Positions 43,922 to 54,261 are shown, counted from the first letter of the stretch. The stretch: DNA of 64,000 nucleotides from an uncultured Lachnospira sp. (GCA_934359185.1 CAKRLE010000008.1:62001-126000); one strand, 5' to 3'. Notes: generated from the sequence alone by a model not told the origin. Program-made: numbers and translations.

Positions 43922-45508
43922 CTATACCCCTGTCTGGTTAATAAGCTTGTCATATATCTGGTTCATTACTGAAAGCATCTTTGAATTAAGATTATATGCC
44001 TGCTGGAACTTCACAAGATCCATAGCCTCTTCGTCTGTATCGACACCCATAACTGATAACCTCTGATTATGTATAGTTGTCTTTAGGTTATTATAATTCT
44101 TATACAGACTGGTCGCTTTCTGTGCATCTATTGACATATCACTGACAATACTTTCAAGATAATAATTTGATGTACCGCCCTCAAATATTGTTTCTGTCTG
44201 GAGTTTATTTAACTTCTCCATTACTGTTGCATTCGCTTCACCTGTTGCAAGGCTTTCCTTAACTGCAAGCAGATCCGCATTCTCAAAAAGTGCACTGTTA
44301 ACTGTAATATTGCTTGCCGACACAGGCAGTCCGTCAGCTCTTGGAACAAATAAACAAATTCCTTTATTCTTTCCGTCAGATGTAAACGTTTCGGATGTCT
44401 GATCATATTGTTTAGTGTTGCTATTATATGTTTTACCAGTAAATATCTGATTGACAGCATCTGAAAATATCTGGACATACTTATTAAGCTGTGACTGATA
44501 ATATGGAATTCCCTTATACTGTATATTATTATCAATCTTCGCCTCAGTCTTCAATATTTTTTCGCCACTAAGGTCTGTTCTACTGTCTACACTCTCAATC
44601 TGGCCATTATTACCATCTCTTATGTCAACAAGGGCTTTAAGCTCTCCACTAAGCGATGAACTGTATATATCAAATGGCTGTCCTGATTCCCACTTCACAT
44701 CATATAATCCGTCTGCGTCAGATGCATTTCTTGCTGTTTTTCTTGATTCTGTCTTTAACTGGTAATAATCATTGCCAGATACAAGTGTCTGTCCATTAAT
44801 TCTTACTTCATAATCTGTAACATTATTACCAAGCTCTTTTTCATTAACTTCTATATTAACAATAGCTGAAAGTTCATCTACCATTGCATTTCTTTTATCT
44901 CTCAGATCATTAGCATCCCCTGAATGAACTTCTATCTCATTAATCTGTCTGTTAAGAGATGCTATATTCTTAGCAAGCGCATTGATATGCTCAACAGAGT
45001 CTTTTATCTCGTTATTAGCATCTTCCTGGACTTTTTTGAGATTAGTACTCAATGTGTTGAAATAATCCATCATACTCTTGGCATTATTAATAAGCTGATT
45101 CTTAGAAGACGCATCTCCAGGAGTAATTGTAAGCTGGTTAACAGCCTTGAAGAAATTGTTATACTCTGTTGTGTATCCCTGAAGTGTAAACTCGTTAAGA
45201 TAATCCTCTATCTGCGTCATGTAATTGTTCTTAGACGAATACTGTCCATAATACGCCTGGTTATTGCGGTATTTGACATCATAGTAGCTGTCTCTTAACT
45301 GTCTGATTTTAGTTACAGTCACACCACTTCCTAATGTACCTGTCCTGTTATATGTCCTTATCGCATCTGCTGCGCTTTTATCTGCCTGCTGTTTTGTGTA
45401 TCCATCAGTGTTAATATTAGAGATATTGTGTCCAGCTACATTAAGAGAGGTGTTAGCTGCCTGCAATCCCGAATATGCAATTGTTAATCCAAAAAATGTA
45501 GATGGCAT
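43922..45508 (-). CDS. flgK: flagellar hook-associated protein 1 (second copy)
   Basis: A 528-residue FlgK: FFGLTIAYSGLQAANTSLNV, then GHNISNINTDGYTKQQ, and a C terminus with DEEAMDLVKFQQAYNLNSKM. It follows another FlgK gene by 20 bases. The two share the family ends but differ in their middles, so they may form a mixed junction or have separate roles. Confidence 0.94.
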   Translation of the reverse strand: MPSTFFGLTIAYSGLQAANTSLNVAGHNISNINTDGYTKQQADKSAADAIRTYNRTGTLGSGVTVTKIRQLRDSYYDVKYRNNQAYYGQYSSKNNYMTQIEDYLNEFTLQGYTTEYNNFFKAVNQLTITPGDASSKNQLINNAKSMMDYFNTLSTNLKKVQEDANNEIKDSVEHINALAKNIASLNRQINEIEVHSGDANDLRDKRNAMVDELSAIVNIEVNEKELGNNVTDYEVRINGQTLVSGNDYYQLKTESRKTARNASDADGLYDVKWESGQPFDIYSSSLSGELKALVDIRDGNNGQIESVDSRTDLSGEKILKTEAKIDNNIQYKGIPYYQSQLNKYVQIFSDAVNQIFTGKTYNSNTKQYDQTSETFTSDGKNKGICLFVPRADGLPVSASNITVNSALFENADLLAVKESLATGEANATVMEKLNKLQTETIFEGGTSNYYLESIVSDMSIDAQKATSLYKNYNNLKTTIHNQRLSVMGVDTDEEAMDLVKFQQAYNLNSKMLSVMNQIYDKLINQTGV

Positions 45509-45528
45509 TGTTTATTCCTCCGATACTT

Positions 45529-47481
45529 TTATGCTCTTCCTAATGAAGTTACAATATGTTCAAGCATCTCGCTCACAACATTGATATATCTTGATGCAGC
45601 GTTATATGACTGCTGATACTTGATCATCTTCTGAAGCTCCTCATCAGATGATACACCCTCGGACTGCTGCCTCTGGTTATCATATCCATTGACCATTGTC
45701 TGCTGGTGGTCTACAAAATCACTCAATACATCACCAATAGTAGCAAAATCACTTGTAAAATTATTGTAGAATGATTCAAAATTACCTACTGCATAGCTTT
45801 CTGGGTTCAGTGATGCAAAATCTGCATTCCATGCATCCATAAGTGCCTGACCTCTGGAAATATCCTCCTTACCCTGTGCATCTGTCATAGGCAGCTTACT
45901 TACGTCCTGACTCACTGTAGGATTAATCATTATAGTTCCAAGAGTATAATCTGAGCGCTGTCCATTCTGGTTGCGGTTATTATAAAGCTTATATTTTACC
46001 TGATTACCTGCTGTATCAGTTCCACTGTAATCGACAAAATCCTCTGTTGTCTCTCTCTTAAAGATTCCTTCTCCTACAGTATGATTATCATCATTACCAT
46101 AGTCTGTTTTATCTTCATCAAGTATTGAGTAATAATATTTATCAGGCTTTACAACCTTAGCTGCCTTATCATCTTCATAAAGCTTTTCAAGGGACTTATA
46201 TGTATATGTTCCATTTCCATTATCAATTCCCTTAATCAGATTGCCTTTTACATCATATAACTGTGCTTTATCTGTCGTATTATACTCATAATAATCAGGA
46301 ATATATTCATTGCCTTTAGCATCTGTAAGAGCTTTATCTGTAGAAAGCTCTTTAGTTGGACACAACACCTGGTTAAGTGTAGTGCATATACCATTGACAA
46401 GCTTATCTAAACCCGCCATTGCGCTAAGAATTGCCGAAGGTTCTATATACTTATTGTAGTAAGCCTGCTTCTGCTCATACAATTTATAGTCTTTGTCATA
46501 CTCTGCCTGGCCATTAGCTCCTGAATATTTGCTGTCATTCTTATCAGGCTTCACTGGAACATCAGAATAATCAACATTAACACTTCCTCTTGCAAGAAGA
46601 AGTCCCTTTAATTGTCCTTTATCAAGTGTTGTTGAACTGTATAGTTCTTCCTCAGGATAAACATCCCTTTCAAATGCTGGGAATGTAGGAACATACAAAT
46701 TAGTTCCATCTAAAGTCTTATAAGACATCTTTGTCACAGATGTATCTGTTACAAGAGGCATACTCTCAGCGCTGACCATGACTGCGCCATTTTTTGTCTC
46801 ATAATAACTTATGCTTACATACTGGCTCAGCTCATCGAGTGCTGCGTCTCTCTGGTCACGCAGATCATTCGCACTCTCAAGCCCAGTTGATTCTATCTTA
46901 GAAATCTGCTTGTTAAGCTCATGTATCTTCTCACTCAGATCATTTACACTGTTGATAATATTCAATACCTGTGTATTTAATGTCTGCTGATAATCTTTAA
47001 GCCCTTTATAAACTGCATCCGATCTTGTCATAAACGCTGATGCACTCTGTATAAGTGCAGATCTTTTAACCGTACTTCCCGGCTCCTTCGAAAGCTCATT
47101 GATAGCATCTGACAAACCTATCATGCACTGCTGATAAGTAACTCCCTGCATTTCGCCAAATAAATCTTCAATCTCTTCAACAGCCTTGTACTGTGAATTG
47201 TAAAATCCAAGTCTTCCATTCTCAGTTCTGTAAGCTTTATCTATAAATTCATCTCTTATTCGTCTTATCGCCTGAACTCCGACACCTAATCCATATGTGG
47301 AGCTTACTGGTGAACTAAGATTATTATATTTAACATATAAGTTATCCTTAAATCCTATCTGCTGTCTGGTATATCCAGTTGTATTAATATTGGATAAGTT
47401 ATGCGCTGTAGTATTCAGAGCCGCCTGTGCTGTTTTTAATCCTGATGCCCCAACCATGAGGCTCGACATGCCATTCGCCAT
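45529..47481 (-). CDS. flgK: flagellar hook-associated protein 1 (first copy)
   Basis: A 650-residue FlgK with NGMSSLMVGASGLKTAQAAL, AHNLSNINTTGYTRQQ and the C-terminal SDEELQKMIKYQQSYNAASR. The middle, Lys/Asp/Tyr-rich stretch is expanded relative to the second copy. It is first in the operon flgK-flgK-flgL-fliW-csrA and has a sigma-28 promoter that overlaps the terminator of the upstream gene. Confidence 0.94.
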   Translation of the reverse strand: MANGMSSLMVGASGLKTAQAALNTTAHNLSNINTTGYTRQQIGFKDNLYVKYNNLSSPVSSTYGLGVGVQAIRRIRDEFIDKAYRTENGRLGFYNSQYKAVEEIEDLFGEMQGVTYQQCMIGLSDAINELSKEPGSTVKRSALIQSASAFMTRSDAVYKGLKDYQQTLNTQVLNIINSVNDLSEKIHELNKQISKIESTGLESANDLRDQRDAALDELSQYVSISYYETKNGAVMVSAESMPLVTDTSVTKMSYKTLDGTNLYVPTFPAFERDVYPEEELYSSTTLDKGQLKGLLLARGSVNVDYSDVPVKPDKNDSKYSGANGQAEYDKDYKLYEQKQAYYNKYIEPSAILSAMAGLDKLVNGICTTLNQVLCPTKELSTDKALTDAKGNEYIPDYYEYNTTDKAQLYDVKGNLIKGIDNGNGTYTYKSLEKLYEDDKAAKVVKPDKYYYSILDEDKTDYGNDDNHTVGEGIFKRETTEDFVDYSGTDTAGNQVKYKLYNNRNQNGQRSDYTLGTIMINPTVSQDVSKLPMTDAQGKEDISRGQALMDAWNADFASLNPESYAVGNFESFYNNFTSDFATIGDVLSDFVDHQQTMVNGYDNQRQQSEGVSSDEELQKMIKYQQSYNAASRYINVVSEMLEHIVTSLGRA

Positions 47482-47506
47482 GTACTTATCTCCTTTCTAT
47501 ATATGC

Positions 47507-47540
47507 AAAAACCTAGATGTTATCTCTCATCTAGGTTTTT
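47507..47540 (-). terminator. terminator of the PBP operon, overlapping the flgK start site
   Basis: Perfect 13-bp arms AAAAACCTAGATG and CATCTAGGTTTTT, followed by T-rich sequence on the minus strand. The 5' arm abuts the -10 of the flgK promoter. Confidence 0.92.
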
Positions 47541-47567
47541 TATCGGCACATATTCACAAAAACTTTA
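47540..47567 (-). promoter_or_regulatory. sigma-28 promoter of flgK-flgK-flgL-fliW-csrA
   Basis: The minus strand has TAAA (47564-47567), a 16-base spacer and GCCGATAA (47540-47547), a consensus sigma-28 -10. The start should fall near 47533, inside the 5' arm of the terminator hairpin. Confidence 0.82.
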
Positions 47568-47600
47568 ATTAAATAGCGCTAAATATTAAATTATATATAA

Positions 47601-49838
47601 TTACCATGCATCCACATCTTCTCCCGGATGTACCATTGTCGGCACCGAATTATTCTTTGTTGCCGCTGGCTGTGTCTGTGTCGGACTATGTGTTGCACGT
47701 TCTGTACGTGTAATCGTTCTGTTAGTGTTATGCTGTGTTGTACGCTGGCTGTCAGCTGTTGTGCTATGCTCATTATATGAACCTGTTGATACAGGTTCTG
47801 TCATCTGGACATTGTTTGAATCTCTGCTTTCCGGCTCAGTTTCCGCTGGTGTTGTCTGCTCTGTGCCCTTTGTCGCTGCCTGCTCCTGCTTACTATCCTT
47901 TATCTGTTTAGGCTCAGCAAAACTTTTAACAACAAGATTTTCATGGATTGCAGACATAAATTTCTTAAATATAGGCTGTGTTGCATTAACTCCATGTATC
48001 TCCTGCGGATAATCATATCCCATCCACACGGCAGTCGTATAATATGGACTATATCCACAAAACCATATATCTTTATCAGAGTTCGTCGATCCCGACTTAC
48101 CAGCTATCTGCCAGCCATCAACCGCTGCCGATGTACCTGTTCCTCCAGGCTCCATAACAGACTGCAATACATTAGTCATTATCCTTGAACAGTTAGAGCT
48201 GTATATCCTGCTGCCTCTCTGTGATTCATCCCTTATAAGCTCACCCTTAGGTCCATACACTGACTGTATACATGTGGCTTTTCTATACATGCCATCATTA
48301 GCAATCGCCGCATATGCCCCTGCCATTTCTTCTGACGTGACACCATATGTAAATCCGCCAAGTGCAGCCGCAGCATAATCCCTGTCATACCACACCTTTT
48401 TGAATCCCATCTTCATAAGATAGCTTATTCCTACTCTTGGTGTAACTTCCTGATATACCTTCCACGCAATTGTATTCTTAGAATACTTGACCGCATCTCT
48501 TAATGTCATGTCTCCAGCATAGCTTCTGTCTGCATTCTGCGGTCCATCTGCAATGTAACTGTCTGACATCATTTCATCCGGTGTATGCCCCAGCATAAAA
48601 TATGGAAGATATACAGATAACGGTTTAATGGCACTACCAGACTGTCTGTAGCTCTGATATGCCCTGTTCAGGTTAAGTCCACCGCCTTCCTGGCTCCGTG
48701 AACCAACAATCGCCACAACATTACCGCTGGCATTGTCTATGCATGTAGCAGAACCCTGCATTTTGTATACACCATCATCTGACAGCTCCGTATATGACGA
48801 AAGCTCCTCATCAAGAATTGTCTGCAGCTTACTCTGTATATCAGGATTAATTGATGTATATATCGTATATCCACCCGATACAAGAGCCTGCTGGTATCTT
48901 GTATAGTAATTATCATACATTTCCTGATATGATTCGTAATCTTCATCTGACTCAAAATTATATCTGAATGTAAATCCTGCTGCCTCCATCAGACTCTCTG
49001 CAGCGCAATGCCTTACATATGTCACAACCGAATCTGACGTCTCTGTGCTCTCAGATGGCGACAGATTAACAGACTCATTATATGCTGTATAATATGTCAT
49101 AGAAGATATATAATCTCCATCATATAGTTTTCTTAAAATAACATTTCTTCTTGACATTGTATTATCAAAGTTGGTAAGCGGATTATACCTTGTCGGGCCA
49201 TTAGGAATCGCTGCAATAAATGCCTGTTCGGATATCGTCAGCTCCGAGGCATGTTTGTTAAAATATCCTTTTGCCGCAGCCTCAACCCCATAATATCCAT
49301 TACCGAAATATATATTGTTAAGATAGAACTCCAGTATTTTTTCCTTTTTATACTTCTTTTCCATCTCGCCAGCAATAAACATCTCTTCAATCTTACGTTC
49401 CCATGTAACCTCCTGGGACAGAAAGATGTTTCTCGCAAGCTGCTGCGTTATCGTACTGGCTCCCTGGACAATCTCACCTCTGCTCTGATTTACAAGCATA
49501 GCTCTTATAATAGCCTTGTAATCAATGCCAGAGTGGGTATAGAAATCCTGATCCTCCATGACAATAAATGCATCCGCAAGAGTCTCTGGAATCTGGCTCA
49601 TATCCACATAGTACATATCTTTGCTATTCTTTATCTGGCACAATTCATCCCCGTTGGAATCATATACAATCGTAGTTTTTGTTTCCATAAATGTAGCATC
49701 AGTACTCTTAGAAACAAGAGTTTTCGCCTCACTCTGCATATTACGAACCTGAACCAGCTTAGGTACAACATATGCAATGATAAGAACTAAAGCAAGTAAT
49801 AATGTTATTAAAAAGATTCTTTTTATTATTTTTTTCAT
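47601..49838 (-). CDS. class A penicillin-binding protein (1A type)
   Basis: Peptidoglycan synthase of 745 residues. One N-terminal membrane helix (IFLITLLLALVLIIAYVVP) is followed by the GT51 glycosyltransferase domain (VMEDQDFYTHSGIDYKAI with catalytic Glu; QGASTITQQLARNIFLSQ) and a transpeptidase domain with RQSGSAIKPL (SxxK), SKN and KSGSTN. The last 100 residues are Thr/Ser/Gln-rich and disordered in character. The start is the ATG at 49838 after TGAGG. It ends the operon that begins with the YwmB-like or methyltransferase gene. Confidence 0.95.
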   Translation of the reverse strand: MKKIIKRIFLITLLLALVLIIAYVVPKLVQVRNMQSEAKTLVSKSTDATFMETKTTIVYDSNGDELCQIKNSKDMYYVDMSQIPETLADAFIVMEDQDFYTHSGIDYKAIIRAMLVNQSRGEIVQGASTITQQLARNIFLSQEVTWERKIEEMFIAGEMEKKYKKEKILEFYLNNIYFGNGYYGVEAAAKGYFNKHASELTISEQAFIAAIPNGPTRYNPLTNFDNTMSRRNVILRKLYDGDYISSMTYYTAYNESVNLSPSESTETSDSVVTYVRHCAAESLMEAAGFTFRYNFESDEDYESYQEMYDNYYTRYQQALVSGGYTIYTSINPDIQSKLQTILDEELSSYTELSDDGVYKMQGSATCIDNASGNVVAIVGSRSQEGGGLNLNRAYQSYRQSGSAIKPLSVYLPYFMLGHTPDEMMSDSYIADGPQNADRSYAGDMTLRDAVKYSKNTIAWKVYQEVTPRVGISYLMKMGFKKVWYDRDYAAAALGGFTYGVTSEEMAGAYAAIANDGMYRKATCIQSVYGPKGELIRDESQRGSRIYSSNCSRIMTNVLQSVMEPGGTGTSAAVDGWQIAGKSGSTNSDKDIWFCGYSPYYTTAVWMGYDYPQEIHGVNATQPIFKKFMSAIHENLVVKSFAEPKQIKDSKQEQAATKGTEQTTPAETEPESRDSNNVQMTEPVSTGSYNEHSTTADSQRTTQHNTNRTITRTERATHSPTQTQPAATKNNSVPTMVHPGEDVDAW

Positions 49839-49859
49839 TAGAACCTCATACACTTTTCA

Positions 49860-52331
49860 TTATTCATAGTATGTAATGTATACATTACCACCCTGAGTAA
49901 ATAATTTAGATGCATTTGAATTAGTTACAGTTTCTTCCCTGCCGGAATCAAGATAGGTAATCTGCGTAGTATCATATCCTGTTATTATGACATATCTGCC
50001 ATCTATACGGGCTAATACAGGCTTTCCCTTACCAACATACGTTATCGCTGTCTCATAAGAGACACCCTTTAATGTTATCTGTTTTAATTCATCTGAACCC
50101 CCAAGGAATGATTTTACTACAGCCATTCCACCCTCAGAAGTACCTCCAAAATTAGAATCTGCGGCTGTTAATCCCTTTATCGCCGCCGAAGACCGCTTGT
50201 ATTTGCTCCACACAAGCTTATTAGCATAATCACGTACATATCCATAATTGCTATTAGCCGCCACAACTGCACTGTTAATATCTGAATATGACCCGTCAAG
50301 TTTTCCAGCCCCGAACACATAGTACAGCTTCTTTGGAGTCCCGATATCCTCTATCACAAGTTCTCTGTCTGCTATAAACTGGATATTATCAGCTTCTCTT
50401 GCAGACGTTGTATTAACATCACCAACTCCCTTCGGAAGAACCAGTACAACCTCGGTCTTTCGTGAAGTTGTATACACAGAATCAACTGAAACCCTTTCAT
50501 CAACACTGTTCTCAGATTTATTTATCAACTGATCAACCGATGTAGATGTATATCCATTGCCATCCTTTACAACTCTTGACAGATTAATCCTATAACCATC
50601 AACTGACACACCATTCATATATACGCCTTCTTCATGATACTGTTTAACAACATTGTATGCATCATCCATTATGTCTATTGTATGCATTGGATAGGTTATA
50701 TCACCACTGTCATCATATACAATATCATCTTTGTTGGCATATCCATATATACAGTCATTCTCAATGAATCCAAGAATCTTCATAACCTGGCCAGCTGGCG
50801 CTTCAATCACCTTTTCTGTTCCCTGTGCAAGATTGAATATTCTTATAGAATCAGTGTTATTAAGCTGACCATTAAGGCTGTATGCTATAATTCGTCCATT
50901 GTCTGATACTCTGTATGTGTCAGGTGTAAGTCCGACAATCTCAGTCATAACCTCTTTACTATTAAGCTCTATTGCATAAACGCAATCATTAATCATTATA
51001 TAGAAAGAATCGCCCGAATTAACATATGCTATATCACCAACATTTTCTTCTATAATCTCATAAGACATATTAAGAGGTATAAAAAGTCTTTCCTCAACGC
51101 TGTTATCACCATAGCTGTACTGATACAGTGACACACCCAGTTTCCCTTCATGTGCGCCTCTGTTCATGTATCCATATACGATAAATGTTATATCTCCTGT
51201 ATCAGTTATATCCATAATCTTAATCTTATGTTTTAGATATCTCTCTCTTATATTATCAGAATCATCTGAATCAAAAGAAAATACCCTTATAAATGTGTTA
51301 GCTGATTTGGAATAACTCCACAGACTTCCCTGTGCCACAAAACATGTATGCTCATGGTTTGCACTGTCCTTCGCCTGTGCTGTAAGGTTACTCTGTATTC
51401 CAAGACTCACCTTTCCACTTGGAAATAAGTCATCCTTACCATCAAATATCTGGTCAGCCTCTCTTTTATACTGTAACAGGAACATTCCCATAGTACCCTG
51501 TCGCACCCTGTAATACTCATGAACGATATATGTGTCATAATCTCCAGCTGTGTCAAGCGCACCAATTGTATAATCAAGGCTTATAATCATTATTTCCTGG
51601 TCAATACTCTCTATTGTAGGAATAACATTACTTTCAATAAATGGATCTATATCCCCCCAGGTAATGGTCGAAGTAGCACAATATATATCAGCCGAACCAA
51701 AGTTAGAATTATCTGCACCATACGTTGTCTCAATATACTTTGTAATTTCTGATGAATTAGCAGCATTATAGGTATTACTGTTAAAATCAAGCACAAACTG
51801 CATGCAGCTGTTGAAATAAGTATTCTGGCCAGAAACTATCCTTGTGTAATAATGTATATTTTCTTTAGTTTCTGTACTGACAGATATTTCTAACATATAC
51901 TCAACATTGTCAGATAATAAATCCTTGATATTAAGAACAGCATGCGCTCTTGAAGTGTTTGCCTCAAATGTATTAAGCATTGTGCTCTCTATAAGGCTAT
52001 TATCCCTCGTATCCCTGACCTTATAGGATATCTCTTTAAGCACACTTCCGTATGTGTCAATAGCAAGCCTGACCTGATGGTTGTCTGGCAGTGGAGTAAG
52101 TGGTGTATCCATTAATGGTGTATCAATCTGCTGGTCTATTCCATGCATCGGATTATACACAACATTATTATCTCCCTCTATCATAACTATAGGAAACTGC
52201 GCCTCTGTCATCTCCATAGTTGCAGCACTCTCTGCCTGATAATGCATTGATATAAATGTTATAAGCGCTGTCGCCATGAATATGATAAGATACACTACAT
52301 ACTTCCATGATATGGTATTCTTACGCCTCAT
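49860..52331 (-). CDS. membrane-anchored protein with propeller-like repeats and a C-terminal pseudo-C39 domain
   Basis: An 823-residue protein of unknown function. Residues about 9-28 are a membrane helix (YVVYLIIFMATALITFISMH), with the rest outside the cell. The middle has beta-rich, propeller-like stretches (GDITFIVYGYMNRGAHEGKL). The C-terminal 110 residues resemble a C39-like peptidase (GKPVLARIDGRYVIITGYD), but the position of the catalytic Cys holds Ser/Glu (GGTSEGGMAVVKSFLGG). It overlaps the preceding gene by 11 bases and lies 21 before the PBP gene, suggesting a cell-wall role. Confidence 0.7.
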   Translation of the reverse strand: MRRKNTISWKYVVYLIIFMATALITFISMHYQAESAATMEMTEAQFPIVMIEGDNNVVYNPMHGIDQQIDTPLMDTPLTPLPDNHQVRLAIDTYGSVLKEISYKVRDTRDNSLIESTMLNTFEANTSRAHAVLNIKDLLSDNVEYMLEISVSTETKENIHYYTRIVSGQNTYFNSCMQFVLDFNSNTYNAANSSEITKYIETTYGADNSNFGSADIYCATSTITWGDIDPFIESNVIPTIESIDQEIMIISLDYTIGALDTAGDYDTYIVHEYYRVRQGTMGMFLLQYKREADQIFDGKDDLFPSGKVSLGIQSNLTAQAKDSANHEHTCFVAQGSLWSYSKSANTFIRVFSFDSDDSDNIRERYLKHKIKIMDITDTGDITFIVYGYMNRGAHEGKLGVSLYQYSYGDNSVEERLFIPLNMSYEIIEENVGDIAYVNSGDSFYIMINDCVYAIELNSKEVMTEIVGLTPDTYRVSDNGRIIAYSLNGQLNNTDSIRIFNLAQGTEKVIEAPAGQVMKILGFIENDCIYGYANKDDIVYDDSGDITYPMHTIDIMDDAYNVVKQYHEEGVYMNGVSVDGYRINLSRVVKDGNGYTSTSVDQLINKSENSVDERVSVDSVYTTSRKTEVVLVLPKGVGDVNTTSAREADNIQFIADRELVIEDIGTPKKLYYVFGAGKLDGSYSDINSAVVAANSNYGYVRDYANKLVWSKYKRSSAAIKGLTAADSNFGGTSEGGMAVVKSFLGGSDELKQITLKGVSYETAITYVGKGKPVLARIDGRYVIITGYDTTQITYLDSGREETVTNSNASKLFTQGGNVYITYYE

Positions 52332-53475
52332 TTTCTTCCTCCATCAATTTATCAAGAGTTAAATCAAGATTAAACATCTGCTCCATTTTGGAAAGCTTCT
52401 CACCAGTTGCCTTCTTTCCTGTGTATACTCCCCTTATCAGGATATTCTTTGGTGTATGTTCCATATCAATAAACTCAAGAAGCTGGGTCTGATACCCTGC
52501 CTCTTCAAGCCTTCCAGCCCTCACCGCATCTGTTAAAATTGATGATATCCTCTCTTTTAAAATTCCGTACCTAAGCACTGGCTCCATATCATCCGACTCA
52601 ATCTGTGCATTAGCTTCGTGCTGGCAGCAAGGTACTGACAATATAACCTTAGCTCCCCATTTAACTGCCTTTGCGAGCGCATAATCTGTTGCAGTATCAC
52701 ACGCATGGAGTGTAACAACCATGTCAACACTTGTAACATCCTTATAATCAGCTATATCACCAACATAAAAATTAAGCTTATTATATCCATATTTTCTCGC
52801 AAGCAGATTACAGTGCATAATAACATCTTTTTTAAGATCAAGCCCGATAATTCTGATATCAAGGCCTTTAAGCTCTCTCAGATAATAATACATTGCAAAT
52901 GTAAGGTATGATTTACCACATCCAAAATCAATTATCGTCTGCTCTTTTCCATCTGATAATTGTGGCAGAATATCTTCTATAAATTCAAGGAATCTGTTTA
53001 TCTGTTTAAATTTATCATATTTAGATGTAATAATTTTACCTTCCTTAGTCATAACACCAAGGTCAATAAGGAAGCCTACTGGCTTACCCTCTTCAAGAAT
53101 ATACTGCTTGCGCTTGTTATGGTCTAAGCTTTTCTGCTCACGCACATTTGCATTTTTCTTATATTTGACAGTCATATTACCTTTACTTCCACATAACACC
53201 TGACCATCACCGTCTATAAATGCAAACTGTCCCTGCTTAAAGTTCTTCACAAGCTTATCATTCACATAATCTCTTAACTCTTCTTTTTTCAGATTGCTGT
53301 GTATAACCTGCTTTCCAACATACTCCGATGCCTGAAATACAACATTGCCCTTTATCTTAACTGGTCGTATCTTTATCTTGGATGCACTATCCTGCGTCTT
53401 TTGCTTTCTCCCACTTAAAATAATCTCAACTAATTCTGTATCTGTACATTTATCAATTAAATCATCTATATTCAT
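52321..53475 (-). CDS. class I SAM-dependent methyltransferase (Methyltransf_32 type)
   Basis: A 384-residue cytosolic protein. The N-terminal 150 residues are a family-specific region. The catalytic domain carries IIDFGCGKSYLTFAMYYYLR, then IIGLDLKKDVI and MVVTLHACDTATDYALAKAV. SVPCCQHEANAQI, with paired cysteines, is typical of the GSTCD-like group. The start is the ATG at 53475, eight bases after GGAGA. Substrate unknown, possibly RNA. Confidence 0.8.
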   Translation of the reverse strand: MNIDDLIDKCTDTELVEIILSGRKQKTQDSASKIKIRPVKIKGNVVFQASEYVGKQVIHSNLKKEELRDYVNDKLVKNFKQGQFAFIDGDGQVLCGSKGNMTVKYKKNANVREQKSLDHNKRKQYILEEGKPVGFLIDLGVMTKEGKIITSKYDKFKQINRFLEFIEDILPQLSDGKEQTIIDFGCGKSYLTFAMYYYLRELKGLDIRIIGLDLKKDVIMHCNLLARKYGYNKLNFYVGDIADYKDVTSVDMVVTLHACDTATDYALAKAVKWGAKVILSVPCCQHEANAQIESDDMEPVLRYGILKERISSILTDAVRAGRLEEAGYQTQLLEFIDMEHTPKNILIRGVYTGKKATGEKLSKMEQMFNLDLTLDKLMEEENEA

Positions 53476-53522
53476 TCTTGTTTTCTCCAATAAAATGTTT
53501 ACTATTTATTGTAATATCTTTA

Positions 53523-54257
53523 TCAGAAATCTGCAAGCATTATTGGTGTTGCCAGATGTATCACCGACTCACCCCTGTACTCATCGTAGCTTATCGTAAT
53601 ATTGATATTTACATGTCTTCCTCCTATATTGACATAATCTTTGCGGTTTTTATCATAACCATATGCAGTATATGCGTTGTCGAGCCACGCACCAGTGACA
53701 GGTTTTGCACCAGCCTTCTCCATCACAAGACAGGCATACTCGCTGCATACTTCACTTCCCATATATCCCGGAACACTTCCTTTCAGGTCAACATTAACAT
53801 TTGTATTGATATCAAGTGCACCATATGCCTCTTTTACAATCTTTTCATATGTAAATATAGCATCAACGCCAGATAAAAGATTTATCTGTGTATAAATATA
53901 ACTCTGTTCCTCGTCCTTTTCTATAAATTTTATTATTACCTCTCCATTATTTCCAGATTGACAGAGTGTCTTTACCATTGCACCTTCTTCATCAACATAA
54001 TCGCGGCATTCATACCTGTTAATTCCTATTTTATCCGCAATATCAGACAATATAATCATTTTCGTTCCATCTGATATATGTCCAAATGGATATCTGCCAT
54101 AGGCTGACACGTTTCCCTGACATTCGTCCGCTATTGCATCTGAAAACGCACTTACAACATAATCATTACTTTTATCTTTTCTGATTCTTAAATTAAGCGC
54201 TGTCATAACAGCCCATATCACAAGTAATACAACTAAAATTTTACGCTTATTAAACAA
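53523..54257 (-). CDS. YwmB-like protein (putative)
   Basis: A 244-residue protein with an N-terminal hydrophobic segment ([18 protein letters not shown]) and an extracytoplasmic domain. The end (INITISYDEYRGESVIHLAT, then PIMLADF) and the position next to atpC recall YwmB of Bacillus, which lies beside the atp operon. The start is a TTG at 54257, seven bases after GGAGG, and that ribosome binding site lies inside the stem of the atp terminator. Function unknown. Confidence 0.6.
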   Translation of the reverse strand: MFNKRKILVVLLVIWAVMTALNLRIRKDKSNDYVVSAFSDAIADECQGNVSAYGRYPFGHISDGTKMIILSDIADKIGINRYECRDYVDEEGAMVKTLCQSGNNGEVIIKFIEKDEEQSYIYTQINLLSGVDAIFTYEKIVKEAYGALDINTNVNVDLKGSVPGYMGSEVCSEYACLVMEKAGAKPVTGAWLDNAYTAYGYDKNRKDYVNIGGRHVNINITISYDEYRGESVIHLATPIMLADF

Positions 54258-54261
54258 AATA

